A DNA stretch of 64,000 bases from Cyanobacteriota bacterium erpe_2018_sw_21hr_WHONDRS-SW48-000092_B_bin.40 (GCA_030917395.1 JAUPUU010000180.1:1-64000); one strand, 5' to 3'; numbered from the stretch's first letter, positions 52,074-61,585 are shown. Notes: generated by a model not told the origin, from the letters alone. Numbers and translations: made by a program.

Positions 52074-52910
52074 GTGACAGTAGATAACAGATTTCACGAG
52101 TTTAGTAGACACACAGCCAATCTGGAGAAGTCTAAGGCCAAGGCCGATGACCAACCAGGTGAAAGCCCTGACGGTATATCAAAAGCTACACTCAAGCTAT
52201 ACAAATCGTTTATGCAGTCCTACGTCAAGCGCATAAACGATGCCACCTTCAATGTCACCATTGGAGGTGTACGAATTGGTTCTGCAAAGTACACAAGACT
52301 GGCTCAAATTAACCTTAAAACTAAAGTAATTACATTTTCGCGCTTTGCTATAGAAAACGTTCCAGAGCGCGGTCGACGCTATTTAGTGCTCCACGAACTG
52401 GCTCATGTTCATGAAGCCAGTCACAACCAACATTTTTGGAACTTAGTTGGTCGGCATGAGCCTGATTACAAAGACATCGGTATCGATTTAGACCGGGCCT
52501 TCAAGAAGAACGTTCAGTCGCACGAGCGCTTAGTTCGTCGCCGCATGAAAAACGGAGAGAGTGAAGAAGCCAGTGTCATTTATCAAAATGAAAATTTGAT
52601 CTGGACACCAGATCACGGCTACGTAGCAACGGGAAGCCAGCAGTTCGGACTACACAAAGATCCAGTAGAGAATTTCCTCAAAGGCGTAGACAACCGCTTT
52701 GCCGACGAAGCTTTCCGGGCTTACGTAGACTTGAAATTTGAAGACGACAGTGAGCATTTTGATATAGATTCTGAATTAGAAGAGACAGAATTGGAAAGCT
52801 CCGAAGCTGACGACAACGAAGAACAACCATGCCACTTCTTCGATGACGATGATGATTTTGACAACAACTACGGCACCATCAGTGGTGGCGATTGCTCAAT
52901 GGAAAATTAG
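52074..52910 (+). CDS. YgjP-like metallopeptidase (DUF45)
   Basis: This is a 278-residue protein from GTG 52074. The zinc-binding motif YLVLHELAHVHEASHNQHFW lies near residue 104, with the third ligand His in the NQHFW part, as in YgjP/SprT-like gluzincins. The N-terminus is helical and basic. The C-terminal 70 residues are strongly acidic (LEETELESSEADDNEEQP, then a DDDDD run), which may bind a basic partner. There is no signal peptide. The start has no clear ribosome-binding site. It is probably monocistronic. Confidence 0.82.
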   Translation: MTVDNRFHEFSRHTANLEKSKAKADDQPGESPDGISKATLKLYKSFMQSYVKRINDATFNVTIGGVRIGSAKYTRLAQINLKTKVITFSRFAIENVPERGRRYLVLHELAHVHEASHNQHFWNLVGRHEPDYKDIGIDLDRAFKKNVQSHERLVRRRMKNGESEEASVIYQNENLIWTPDHGYVATGSQQFGLHKDPVENFLKGVDNRFADEAFRAYVDLKFEDDSEHFDIDSELEETELESSEADDNEEQPCHFFDDDDDFDNNYGTISGGDCSMEN

Positions 52911-52950
52911 CCATTTTGCTACTTTTTGGCAAAAGCTTCGTTTCAAAGAG

Positions 52951-52964
52951 GATAATTAATTATC
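52951..52964. promoter_or_regulatory. Perfect 14-base palindrome upstream of fabF
   Basis: GATAATTAATTATC is perfectly self-complementary and lies 82 bases before the fabF ATG. The AT-rich palindrome could be an operator for a fatty-acid regulator. No known consensus was matched. Confidence 0.3.
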
Positions 52965-53045
52965 AGCTAAGGGCATCAAACCGAGCATTAGTGGCAAGCG
53001 CGCTAAAATGTTTGGGTTACATACATATATAAGAAAAGTGAATCA

Positions 53046-54311
53046 ATGAGCGAGCGCAGAGTAGTTATTACTGGCCTGGGGATGGTAACTCCAGTCGGAA
53101 TCGGCAAGGACGAATGCTGGGAAGCTCTTCTAGCCGGCAAATCTGGCGTTGCAGCGCTGACTTTGTTCGATCCAAGTACAGTAGCCCTGGAAATCAAAAT
53201 TGCCGCAGAAGTAAAAGACTTCAATATCCAAGATTTTTTTCCAGATAAGCGCAAAGTCGGCTCGATGCTCAAAGAGATGGACCGTGTCACCTTGTTCGCC
53301 ATGGCTGCGGCCAAATTAGCACTTGAAGACGCTAACTTCGATGTTAGAGCAAATAACCCGGAGCGTGTTGCTACTTTCTTGGGCACTGGCGTCGGTGGTC
53401 TGATAACTACCACTGCAGACCATATCAAGCTACTTGAAGGGGGCGCAAGAAAGCTCGGCTTACGTTCAGTCATCAGACTTATGCCCAATGCACCATCCGG
53501 ACAAGTTGCCATCGAATATGGTGCCAAGGGACGAGCCAAAGCAGATTCAACAGCATGTGCTAGCGGCCTAGACTCTCTATTTGATGCTTTCATGTACATC
53601 AAGGACAATCGTGCCGACGCTGTAATTTCTGGTGGCTGCGAAGCCGCTATCAACGCTTTCAGCATGGCTTCTTTTGGCAATATGATGGCGCTTTCTAAAC
53701 GTAATGATGATCCAGAAGGAGCTAGTCGGCCATTTTCCAAAGACCGCGATGGTTTTGTCATCGGGGAAGGCGCGATTGTACTGATTCTAGAAGAGCTAGA
53801 ACACGCAGTTAAGCGCAATGCCAGAATCTACGCTGAGATAGTTGGCGGCGGTGCCACCTGCGACGCCTACCATATCGTTGCTCCTCATGAGACCGGCGAA
53901 GGGGCCGCGGCCGCTATGCGTGAAGCCATGCGCGATGCCAAGATAGAGCCAACTGACATCGATTATATTAATGCACACGGTACCTCAACTCCACTCAATG
54001 ATGAGCGTGAGACCATGGCAATAAAACAAGTGTTGGGTGAACATGCCTACAAGATTCCAATTTCCAGCACTAAATCAATGGTTGGCCATTTACTCGGCGG
54101 CGCCGGGGCGATAGGCACAGCAGTGGCAGCGCTTAGTATTTACAATCAAAAAGTACATCCAACCATCAACCTGGATACGCCAGATCCAATGTGCGATCTC
54201 GACTATGTGCCAAATAAATGTCGTGACGCCAAAATAAAATATGCCATGGTTGAAGCCCTCGGATTCGGCGGCCATAACACAGTGCTTATTTTAAAGGCCT
54301 ACACAGCCTGA
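53046..54311 (+). CDS. fabF: 3-oxoacyl-ACP synthase II
   Basis: This is a 421-residue condensing enzyme of fatty-acid synthesis. The N-terminus RRVVITGLGMVTPVGIGKDE is typical. The active-site Cys lies in DSTACASGLDSLFDAFMYIK near residue 175. The two His are in INAHGTSTPLND near 310 and KSMVGHLLGGAGAIG near 347. GFGGHNTVLIL closes the fold. The gene is not in a fab operon here. It stands alone between the metallopeptidase gene and the convergent giant protein gene, which it overlaps by 13 bases. Confidence 0.95.
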   Translation: MSERRVVITGLGMVTPVGIGKDECWEALLAGKSGVAALTLFDPSTVALEIKIAAEVKDFNIQDFFPDKRKVGSMLKEMDRVTLFAMAAAKLALEDANFDVRANNPERVATFLGTGVGGLITTTADHIKLLEGGARKLGLRSVIRLMPNAPSGQVAIEYGAKGRAKADSTACASGLDSLFDAFMYIKDNRADAVISGGCEAAINAFSMASFGNMMALSKRNDDPEGASRPFSKDRDGFVIGEGAIVLILEELEHAVKRNARIYAEIVGGGATCDAYHIVAPHETGEGAAAAMREAMRDAKIEPTDIDYINAHGTSTPLNDERETMAIKQVLGEHAYKIPISSTKSMVGHLLGGAGAIGTAVAALSIYNQKVHPTINLDTPDPMCDLDYVPNKCRDAKIKYAMVEALGFGGHNTVLILKAYTA

Positions 54312-57300
54312 TTGATCGGCTGCCGCTTTTTAGGTGGGCCGGGCAATACTGTTCTAGGTTGAACCACTTGTGGATCGACATTATTCTGAGATGTGCCAGA
54401 CTGGGCGACAACAGTTTGGTTGACAGAATTGCCGCCTTCGCCTTCATCGTCATCATCATTGGCCAAGTTAGCAGCGCTGTTATTGCTCGATGTACCAGTG
54501 CTGCCTTGCTCTAAGACGTCAGCTTCAGTGCGTTCTTCACCTTCGGTCACCTTGCCACGACCACTGCCGCCTTCACTAGCGGTAGCAGCCAGAGAAGAGA
54601 ACAATTGCTTAGTATCAGACGAAGATCTTGTACCAGTGCCAGTATGGTTAACTCCGAGAGTTCCAGAAGTGTTATTGCCAAAGGCGTTAAGGCCATTGTT
54701 TCGGCCAGCGGCCCCAGCGTTCATTAGTGAAATGGGGCTAGTCAAAGACAAAGCTGGAGCTATTGCAAACGCATCTCTAGCTGGCTTCTCAAAACGATTG
54801 CCATCAGCGCGCACAACTCCATTTGTCTTCCAATTAGCCTGTTGTGTAGACAGGAACACCAAATTATTTATTTCTGCCGAGGTTGGCTCAGCACCTTTGC
54901 CTATGAAATGATCAGCACCATAGGCTGCCATCAGGAATTTCTTGTGCTGATAGTCAGGATCTCTAGGATCTAAACCGTAAGCACCAACTTCGACTTTAGG
55001 AGCGCTATCTTTATTGAACGCAGCAGCGCGAATAATTGGCGAAAGCGAAAGATTAGAGGCACTACTAGCAGTGGCACGATTGCGCAATTCAGCAGAGTAA
55101 GCATTACGCACTACAGCCTGACCATTAGTGCTAAAAGTAACCTCAGGCTTACTGGCTACGGCCTGAGCACTTACCGCAACAACATCAGGAACTGCTGTTC
55201 TGTCTTTAGTCTCGGCTTTAGTCTCGGCTTTAGTCTCGGCTTTAGACTCAGTGCGACTAGCATCTTTACCACTAGCTTCTGTATTCTGCGGCACTCTTGC
55301 ATCTGGTGCAAAATTCTGCTGTTCAGCTTGCCTATTAGCTTCGCGAGCATCAAGCATTCCACCGGTGACGAACATGCTACCAAGGCCCAAAGCCATTGTC
55401 GCTCCACTTGCAGCACGAACAACATTGGGATTGAAAATAGCGGCTCTGTTCAAAGCAAAAATATCATCGCTGGCAGAGAGTGTACGCATCATGCGGCCCA
55501 CATCACCACCACCACCAATCAACGGCACCATATGACCGCGAACAGCAAAGAAATCTTGGAATGTGGTTCTAAAGCCGTCCGAGGTTAACCCGGCAAAGAG
55601 CAGCTTACCAGCGGCTTCCGCGTCGCCGTTAGCAGCCAATTTTATCAGCGATCTACTGTATGCAGCCACTTCTAACTGATTAGCAGCTACGACTAAATTT
55701 GCTTGGGCTTGCTCAAGCTGCATTGTGATTTTTGCTGAGGTATCTCCACCAAGGTAACGCAAGGTTTGAATCTCAGCAGCAGTTTGCCGAATCAGCTCCC
55801 GTTGCACGGTAGAACTAGTAGAAACTCCAACTTGGCTCAGTAGATTTTCGACGTGGGGCAACCGTTTTTCAATGATGCTCTGAGCCAGAAGACCTGCATC
55901 ACTTACCGATTCAGCAACGACTTTGTGGCTTTGTCTAAGAGCGTTCAGTTCAGTAGTAGCTTGACCTGGAACTTTAAGTCCTTGCACTTCGCGTTCAATT
56001 ATGGCCAGTTGCTGGTCCATTTGCTTCAGAGCAATAGAACGTTCAGAGCGCACAGCCAGATTCTCAGCAGCTTTTGCATAATCAGCCACAGCTTGCTTGA
56101 GTGGCAAATTGTTGCTCAAGGTAGCTTCTTTCGCTACAGCCTGCTCAAGACCCTGGGTCGCTTTAATCACCGCAGGAGCCTGCGCCTCAATTTTTACGGT
56201 GGTCTGCTCTAGAGCACGTACTTCTAAGTTTTGCTTGAGATTATTGACACCAACCTTAAGGTCATCGAGCACCTGTCTGCCTTCAATTGATTTGCCCAAT
56301 GAACTCTGCAAACGAGGATCATCGATCTCACCACTGAGTTTTTTCAGTGCGGATGACTGTTGTTCAAAAGTAGTAGCAGCCTTAACCTCGGCAGCGGCTC
56401 TCTCAACCTTGGCTAAACGCTCCGTCACGACGGCGTCGCCACGCAGAGCCGAGTTCTCACCAATACGAGCAGTGACTCCGACCATCTTGTCTGCTTCACG
56501 AACGATGGCCTGGGTGCTGTTCTCGAATGCACGCAGACCTTGTGCTTCAACAGCAGCACGATCAAGGGCGGCCACTGACTGCTTCAGCTCACGATAGGCG
56601 ATGGCCTTCTCCCCACTGAAGAGAGCCGGTCCACCGAGTTCGTCGATTTTCGCCAATGAATCTTTGATGCGTGTAACCGCCTGAACATCGTCAACAGCAT
56701 TGGTTAGATTTTTGGACTGCCTGGAAATGAAGTCTAGATTTTCTGATACTTTTGCTTCAACAGAAGCCACTGGCTTGACACCAGCATTGACACTTGGTTT
56801 TTCAACAAGGCGAAGATCGTCAGCGAGACCACTAGAAAGTTTCTCGGCTTGAGTACCTATTTTGCCGGCCTCACGTTCAATGGTGCCAACTGAAGCTTCC
56901 ATTCGCTGCACCCGACCAACAGCAGCCGAGCCTTTTTCTAATTCTGCAACAGTAACTTTTAATTCCTGGGCCAGGTTGCGGGCACCGCTAGCTTCAATTA
57001 ATTCAATACGACTGCGCACTGAAGTCATGGCTAGGTCAGGATTAGCACCAGACTTAATTGCCTTGAGGTCATCGGCAATCTGCTTGAGTTCGGTGGCAAC
57101 ATTTGGCAGTCGAACTTCGTTTGTAGCAGTGGTTGCTAGTTTTTCAATTTGAGAAGCCACAGCAGTAGTTTGCTCACCAAACTTAGCAACAGTTTCTATG
57201 CGCTCTAAGGCTAAAGCAGAAGACTCAACCTTAATAGCTGAGTTGCCGATGGTTGCTGTCGAACCTTTCATATCTTCAAGAAGACGAGCAGCCCGAGGAT

Positions 57301-59422
57301 TCTCAACAAAGAATTGATGGAACTCGGGGCGCTCGAATTGTTTGACTAATTGTTGTATCTCTCTGGCTTTAGCCACAGGTTGGGAAGAAGACTCGAGAAC
57401 TTCATCGATTTTGCGAACAGTGCCATTCAAGCGGTCAACAACAGCACTGTTTTTGGCACTAGGTGCAGTCTCTTGCAATAGTTGGGCAAAATCGCCATTT
57501 TGACGACGAAGATTAAGGCCCGAATCTTCCATGACCTTTAAGCTGCGTTCAATTTGGACAATACCACTGCGCTCAGCTTGAGCGGTAACAATCGAATTAA
57601 CTGCTTGTCTTGTTTCAAGGAGACCCTTGCCTGCGCTAGAGTCGAGGACCTCTTTGCCAAGGTTTTGCTCAACAGACCGCATTGCTCTGGTCAGGTCTTC
57701 AACTACCTGAGGAGTTGCTCCTTTTTCAGCAATGGTTTTAAGACTACGTTCAACGGTTTGCAGTGAACTAGCGACTTCATCACTAATTTTCACTCCGCTT
57801 TCGCTAAGCCTGGTACCAATACCTTCTAACTTAGCCAAGCCTTGCTCGGCAGCAACCTGAGTGATAGGACCTTTACTGGCCAAGTTATCAGTCAAATTAG
57901 CAGTTATCTCTTGCACGCGGAAGGCAGTGCTGGCATTCGGCAATGCTGCTCTTTCAACAGCAGTAGCAGCATCGGTTAAAGCAGTGCTCGTTCCTTTTAT
58001 ATCTTGCAAGAGCTGAGCGGCTTTCGGATTTTCAGCAAAGAACTTGGCAAATTCAGGACGCTCCAGCTGCTTAACCACCGCCTCCACTTCACGCACGGTG
58101 GTTTGACTGGAAAGCTTTGGACCGCTCTCGAGAATGTCATCTAGCTTTTTAACGGTAGCAGTGAGGCTTTCGCTAACAGTACCGCGACCGGCATTAATAG
58201 TTCCGGCACCGCTTTGTTCAACCACTTCTGCCAAATTGCGCGATTGACTGCGCAAGGCCAAGCTTTCACGCTCAACCACCTGATTGGCAACGGTCAAGGC
58301 TTCAGTGGCAACCACTGGCTCGCCAACTTTGGCTACCGGGGCCTCAGCTTTGACCACTGGAGCCTCAGCTTTGACCGCTGGAACTTCGGCCACTGGTTTA
58401 ACTACTGGTTCGCCAGCTTTAACAATTGGAGCCTCTGCTTTAACTACTGGCACTTCGCCAGCAGGTTTAACTGCTGGGGTTTCAACTACTGGCTTGGCGG
58501 TAACCTGGGCTTCGCCAACAGGCTTAACTGCTGGGGTCTCGACCACTGGCCTGGCGGTAACCTGGGCTTCGCCAACAGGCTTAACTACCGGGGTCTCAAC
58601 CACTGGCTTAGGCGTAACATGGGGAACTTCAGCAACCTTAGGTGTCACTTTTGCAGCGGCGCTCTCGCTGCTAGCAAAAGCACGAGTATTGCCAAAATTA
58701 TGATCTAGGCGGGCAGCCAATGACTCGTTCGCGGGGCTGAAAATTGATCTTAGAGTCTCACCAATCGGCTTAACTGTCGAAAGAATGGTGTTGGACTTAA
58801 CCGTTGTTTCAGCAACCTTGGGCACCAACCCTTCGGGAATACGCTTTGTTCCTGCCAGAGCAAGATCGTCTATAGAATCTTTGCCAACCGTCTTCAAAAC
58901 AGCCCCGGCATCACGAACCAGAGCTTGGGCTACTGTAGTACGGCCCAAAGCTTGCTCGGCGCCCAGCAGTGCTTCAGTACGAGCACCGACCCGACCAACA
59001 GTGTTAGCTCCGCCGAGTCCGGCTGTACCCAAGGTGAATGCCAAGCCGCCGCTGAGGTGAGCTATACCTAGGACATCTCCGCTCTTTACAGTCTGATAGG
59101 CCTTTACTGTCTGGTCTTTGATACCGGTGGCTGTGCGCACAGGATCTTTGACCACATCATATAAATTGAGGGCGACGTTCGAAACCGTGCCGCCCTTGGT
59201 CGAGTCGTGCCGCGTGACGATGGCGGCAGTGCTAATACCTGCGTCGATAGCGCCCGCGGTAAAGGCACCAGCAGTCTCCAGAAGACTTGGAGTCTTTGCC
59301 TTAACTTCTGACCGCTTGGTGGGAGTAGACATTAGTGAGTCGAGCAACGGATTGGCAGCCGCAACCGAGGGCTTGCTGGAGTCCTCTGGCTTATCTCTGC
59401 TGGCTGATGTATTTTGGGGCAT
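54299..59422 (-). CDS. 1707-residue repeat-rich helical protein of unknown function
   Basis: This is a very long protein with no signal peptide. Residues 1-65 are Ser/Pro/Lys-rich. Residues 75-145 are Gly/Ala/Thr-rich. Residues about 265-380 hold imperfect repeats of the KPVGEAQVTAKPVVETPAV type. Residues about 390-1300 are almost all helical. Two segments are clearly homologous: one with VKKLDDILESGPK followed by LERPEFAKFFAENPKAAQLL, and one with VRKIDEVLESSSQ followed by FERPEFHQFFVENPRAARLL. Near residue 1350 a hydrophobic stretch (AASGATMALGLGSMFVTGGM) could cross a membrane. A KAETKAETKAET run and a disordered tail with an acidic DDDDEGEGG stretch end it. It overlaps fabF by 13 bases. 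It may be a surface or scaffold protein. Confidence 0.7.
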   Translation of the reverse strand: MPQNTSASRDKPEDSSKPSVAAANPLLDSLMSTPTKRSEVKAKTPSLLETAGAFTAGAIDAGISTAAIVTRHDSTKGGTVSNVALNLYDVVKDPVRTATGIKDQTVKAYQTVKSGDVLGIAHLSGGLAFTLGTAGLGGANTVGRVGARTEALLGAEQALGRTTVAQALVRDAGAVLKTVGKDSIDDLALAGTKRIPEGLVPKVAETTVKSNTILSTVKPIGETLRSIFSPANESLAARLDHNFGNTRAFASSESAAAKVTPKVAEVPHVTPKPVVETPVVKPVGEAQVTARPVVETPAVKPVGEAQVTAKPVVETPAVKPAGEVPVVKAEAPIVKAGEPVVKPVAEVPAVKAEAPVVKAEAPVAKVGEPVVATEALTVANQVVERESLALRSQSRNLAEVVEQSGAGTINAGRGTVSESLTATVKKLDDILESGPKLSSQTTVREVEAVVKQLERPEFAKFFAENPKAAQLLQDIKGTSTALTDAATAVERAALPNASTAFRVQEITANLTDNLASKGPITQVAAEQGLAKLEGIGTRLSESGVKISDEVASSLQTVERSLKTIAEKGATPQVVEDLTRAMRSVEQNLGKEVLDSSAGKGLLETRQAVNSIVTAQAERSGIVQIERSLKVMEDSGLNLRRQNGDFAQLLQETAPSAKNSAVVDRLNGTVRKIDEVLESSSQPVAKAREIQQLVKQFERPEFHQFFVENPRAARLLEDMKGSTATIGNSAIKVESSALALERIETVAKFGEQTTAVASQIEKLATTATNEVRLPNVATELKQIADDLKAIKSGANPDLAMTSVRSRIELIEASGARNLAQELKVTVAELEKGSAAVGRVQRMEASVGTIEREAGKIGTQAEKLSSGLADDLRLVEKPSVNAGVKPVASVEAKVSENLDFISRQSKNLTNAVDDVQAVTRIKDSLAKIDELGGPALFSGEKAIAYRELKQSVAALDRAAVEAQGLRAFENSTQAIVREADKMVGVTARIGENSALRGDAVVTERLAKVERAAAEVKAATTFEQQSSALKKLSGEIDDPRLQSSLGKSIEGRQVLDDLKVGVNNLKQNLEVRALEQTTVKIEAQAPAVIKATQGLEQAVAKEATLSNNLPLKQAVADYAKAAENLAVRSERSIALKQMDQQLAIIEREVQGLKVPGQATTELNALRQSHKVVAESVSDAGLLAQSIIEKRLPHVENLLSQVGVSTSSTVQRELIRQTAAEIQTLRYLGGDTSAKITMQLEQAQANLVVAANQLEVAAYSRSLIKLAANGDAEAAGKLLFAGLTSDGFRTTFQDFFAVRGHMVPLIGGGGDVGRMMRTLSASDDIFALNRAAIFNPNVVRAASGATMALGLGSMFVTGGMLDAREANRQAEQQNFAPDARVPQNTEASGKDASRTESKAETKAETKAETKDRTAVPDVVAVSAQAVASKPEVTFSTNGQAVVRNAYSAELRNRATASSASNLSLSPIIRAAAFNKDSAPKVEVGAYGLDPRDPDYQHKKFLMAAYGADHFIGKGAEPTSAEINNLVFLSTQQANWKTNGVVRADGNRFEKPARDAFAIAPALSLTSPISLMNAGAAGRNNGLNAFGNNTSGTLGVNHTGTGTRSSSDTKQLFSSLAATASEGGSGRGKVTEGEERTEADVLEQGSTGTSSNNSAANLANDDDDEGEGGNSVNQTVVAQSGTSQNNVDPQVVQPRTVLPGPPKKRQPINQAV
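58281..58620 (-). repeat. Coding repeats (KPV/GE/ETPAV units)
   Basis: Imperfect 12-16 residue units such as VKPVGEAQVTAKPVVETPA recur about four times, followed by KAEAPVVKAGEP-type units. The DNA copies are close enough to allow slippage or recombination within the 1707-residue gene. Confidence 0.75.
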
Positions 59423-59704
59423 CGACTGACTTAAAAACCTATAATCAACTTGCGCCTATGGGTCTATACCGGTTGCCAAGAATTTAGACAAATTTCTCAT
59501 TTTTCTAGTCTTACTTCGATGGGGGAACCACGATAAAAGCCAAAAAAGTCGGCAATAGTGGTAATTTGTTTCTACTTTCAGCAGTCAGTTTGACCATCAA
59601 TCAAACTAATTACAACTTATATATCCCCTCGGCGCAGGCGTTCTAAACGCCATTAAGGCCTAAAAGCCGGTTGCCAAGAGGATTCTGAGGATTCCCTTTC
59701 GCCA
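59423..59704. other. Intergenic region with direct repeat and small hairpin
   Basis: A 13-base direct repeat, CCGGTTGCCAAGA, occurs at 59469-59481 and 59667-59679. A small perfect hairpin, GGCGTT-CTA-AACGCC, lies at 59637-59651. The region holds the divergent promoters of the 1707-residue gene and cysE. No gene is seen. Confidence 0.5.
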
Positions 59705-60520
59705 ATGTATCTAAAAGAGAGCCTGGACAACATACTAGCCAAAGACCCAGCAGCAAGAAGCCGCCTTGAGGTAATTTTGTGCTACCCAGGCTTTCACGCC
59801 CTGTTTTTCCATAAAATTGCCAATGCTCTATGGAAAGCGGGTTTTCGCACACCTGGGCGGTTAATGTCCCATATTGGACGAGTCTTCACCGGCATTGAAA
59901 TTCACCCCGGTGCCACAATCGGCCGAAGAGTCTTCATAGACCACGGTATGGGGGTGGTTATCGGCGAGACAGCGGAAGTCGGCGACGACTGTGTCATATA
60001 CCAGGGTGTCACCCTGGGCGCCGGGGCCGCAGCCAGACAAGGAGCTATGTCTCGCGACACTAAGCGCCACCCGACCTTAGGTAAAGGAGTTATTGTCGGC
60101 AGCGGTGCCGAAATCCAGGGAGCAATTACAGTAGGCGACAATGTCCGGGTAGCATCACGCTCAATTGTGCTCAAAGATGTGCCTGATAATTCTGTAGTCG
60201 TAGGGGTCCCTGGACGGGTTATATACCGCAATGGTGAGCGCGTGGCACCAGAAAAGCCTCAAGAAGACGTACCTGACATCGAGGCCCAGGCCATAAAGTC
60301 GCTGCATAGCAAGCTTTCAGAACTTGAGTGCACGGTTAGAGACCTCAAAGGCAAGCTCAAACAGCAGACAAAAGAACTGGAACAATTCAAAGACAAAGTT
60401 TGCCCAGAACTTACCTTAGACATTAATGACCCGGCTAATTCGGGTATTAATTCAAGTGTCGACCTTAAGTCAGTGGACCAAGACCCAGTCGATGTATTTT
60501 TGCAAGGAGCGGGAATCTGA
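59705..60520 (+). CDS. cysE: Serine O-acetyltransferase
   Basis: This is a 271-residue enzyme that makes O-acetylserine for cysteine synthesis. The short helical N-terminal domain (YPGFHALFFHKIANALWKAG) and left-handed beta-helix hexapeptide repeats are typical. Catalytic residues are in IDHGMGVVIGETAEVGDD near residue 78. The loop before KRHPTLG is longer than usual: GAGAAARQGAMSRDTKRHPT replaces the common GGTGKxTGKRHPT. The C-terminal 70 residues (LSELECTVRDLKGKLKQQTK onward) form an extra coiled-coil tail with an acidic end, where many CysE proteins stop near 240. That tail might replace or alter binding of cysteine synthase. Confidence 0.93.
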   Translation: MYLKESLDNILAKDPAARSRLEVILCYPGFHALFFHKIANALWKAGFRTPGRLMSHIGRVFTGIEIHPGATIGRRVFIDHGMGVVIGETAEVGDDCVIYQGVTLGAGAAARQGAMSRDTKRHPTLGKGVIVGSGAEIQGAITVGDNVRVASRSIVLKDVPDNSVVVGVPGRVIYRNGERVAPEKPQEDVPDIEAQAIKSLHSKLSELECTVRDLKGKLKQQTKELEQFKDKVCPELTLDINDPANSGINSSVDLKSVDQDPVDVFLQGAGI

Positions 60521-60593
60521 CAATATGAGTTAGAGACTGCGATAACGGGTAGAATAACTTTGGTTCTGAGATAAAGACGGAGAAAGGATTCGC

Positions 60594-60818
60594 ATGGCGG
60601 TTAGCGAGCTTGAGAGAGCATTCGGTACTCTTTCCGAAGCCCTAAATTTGACTGAATCGGAGATTTCCGAGGAGATCAAAATTATTGAGCAACAAATTGA
60701 AGAGTTAAAAGCGAGAACCATTGAACTTGTGGGCAAACAAGAAACACTGGCACACGATAGGGCATCGATATCTGAGATGGTCAATCGATATTGTGACACC
60801 GAGGACGGTGCGTCTTAA
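60594..60818 (+). CDS. Small coiled-coil protein
   Basis: This is a 74-residue protein. Almost all of it is helical with heptads (IIEQQIEELKARTIELVGKQ). AAAGGA lies 5 bases before the ATG. No family is recognised. It lies 74 bases after cysE and 59 before the zinc-ribbon gene on the same strand. It may act as a dimerising partner. Confidence 0.6.
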   Translation: MAVSELERAFGTLSEALNLTESEISEEIKIIEQQIEELKARTIELVGKQETLAHDRASISEMVNRYCDTEDGAS

Positions 60819-60876
60819 CCATTTTGGCGTAAGATAAGTCGATCCAAACTAGATTAAGCTAGGAAATACCTTCACA

Positions 60877-61359
60877 ATGTCAGGTTCCTGTCCCTACTGC
60901 GGCGCAAAACTCAATTACGGGATTAAGTTCTGCGTTGTCTGTGGGCGGCCGATAAACGGCCAAGACAGCGGGAAAGCCAGCAAAATGGCAGGTGGCATGC
61001 GCTCGGGTATCCGCCCGGCCGACGTCACGCGCCGCCTTGACGACCTGATGACGGTGGCAAGATTTAAGCATTCAAAGCGCACTACCACGTTAGACAGCAA
61101 TATGCGCTGGGTGTCCCTTAACTTCGTCTCTGTTGCTCTCGGTATCGCCCTGTTTTTCTGTGCAGTGAAAATCAGTCTCGATGGCGGCTTGGTCAAGAAA
61201 AGCGATAAGGCCATCACGCCACTAGCAGCGATTTTGACAAAACTTGGCCTAGATGGCATTGGCAAGAAATCTACTAGTGATGCTGTCAAACCAGACAGTG
61301 CCAAAGCGTCAACGAAAAAGTCGAAAACGAAAAAGTCATCGAACAAAAAGAATCGCTAA
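60877..61359 (+). CDS. Zinc-ribbon membrane protein
   Basis: This is a 160-residue protein. The N-terminal zinc ribbon has CPYCGAKLNYGIKFCVVCGR (two CxxC motifs, residues 5-23). A basic middle is followed by one membrane helix near residues 88-108 (WVSLNFVSVALGIALFFCAV). The tail is Lys/Ser/Thr-rich (SKTKKSSNKKNR). The ribbon probably lies in the cytoplasm. No enzymatic role is apparent. Confidence 0.75.
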   Translation: MSGSCPYCGAKLNYGIKFCVVCGRPINGQDSGKASKMAGGMRSGIRPADVTRRLDDLMTVARFKHSKRTTTLDSNMRWVSLNFVSVALGIALFFCAVKISLDGGLVKKSDKAITPLAAILTKLGLDGIGKKSTSDAVKPDSAKASTKKSKTKKSSNKKNR

Positions 61360-61376
61360 ATCACTTAATAGTTCAG

Positions 61377-61583
61377 TTAGTCAATTAGCCTGATAATGCC
61401 ATGCTCAAGCAGTAGTTCAAATTGCTCGTGCGTCCATTGCTTCTTCACCTTAGGTGAATGGCGCAGACTAGCGCGAATCACTTTGTCACCAGCGCCGGTT
61501 ACTTCGTAGATATATTCTTTTTCGAAAAGCGGAGGCGCTTTGACGCCAAGTAGCTGGCCCTTGGCGAAATTCAAATCATCCAT
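61377..61583 (-). CDS. Small protein of unknown function
   Basis: This is a 68-residue protein starting 2 bases after the stop of the acyl-CoA dehydrogenase gene, so it is co-translated. The sequence is alpha/beta mixed (YIYEVTGAGDKVIRASLRHS, WTHEQFELLLEHGIIRLID). No family is recognised. The tight coupling suggests it works with, or is controlled with, the dehydrogenase. Confidence 0.6.
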   Translation of the reverse strand: MDDLNFAKGQLLGVKAPPLFEKEYIYEVTGAGDKVIRASLRHSPKVKKQWTHEQFELLLEHGIIRLID

Positions 61584-61585
61584 GA

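Noticed and set aside
58214-58708. Two long plus-strand frames opposite the KPV repeats
   Set aside because: They are by-products of low-complexity coding sequence on the minus strand, with Asn/Trp- or Thr/Gly-rich translations that look artificial.
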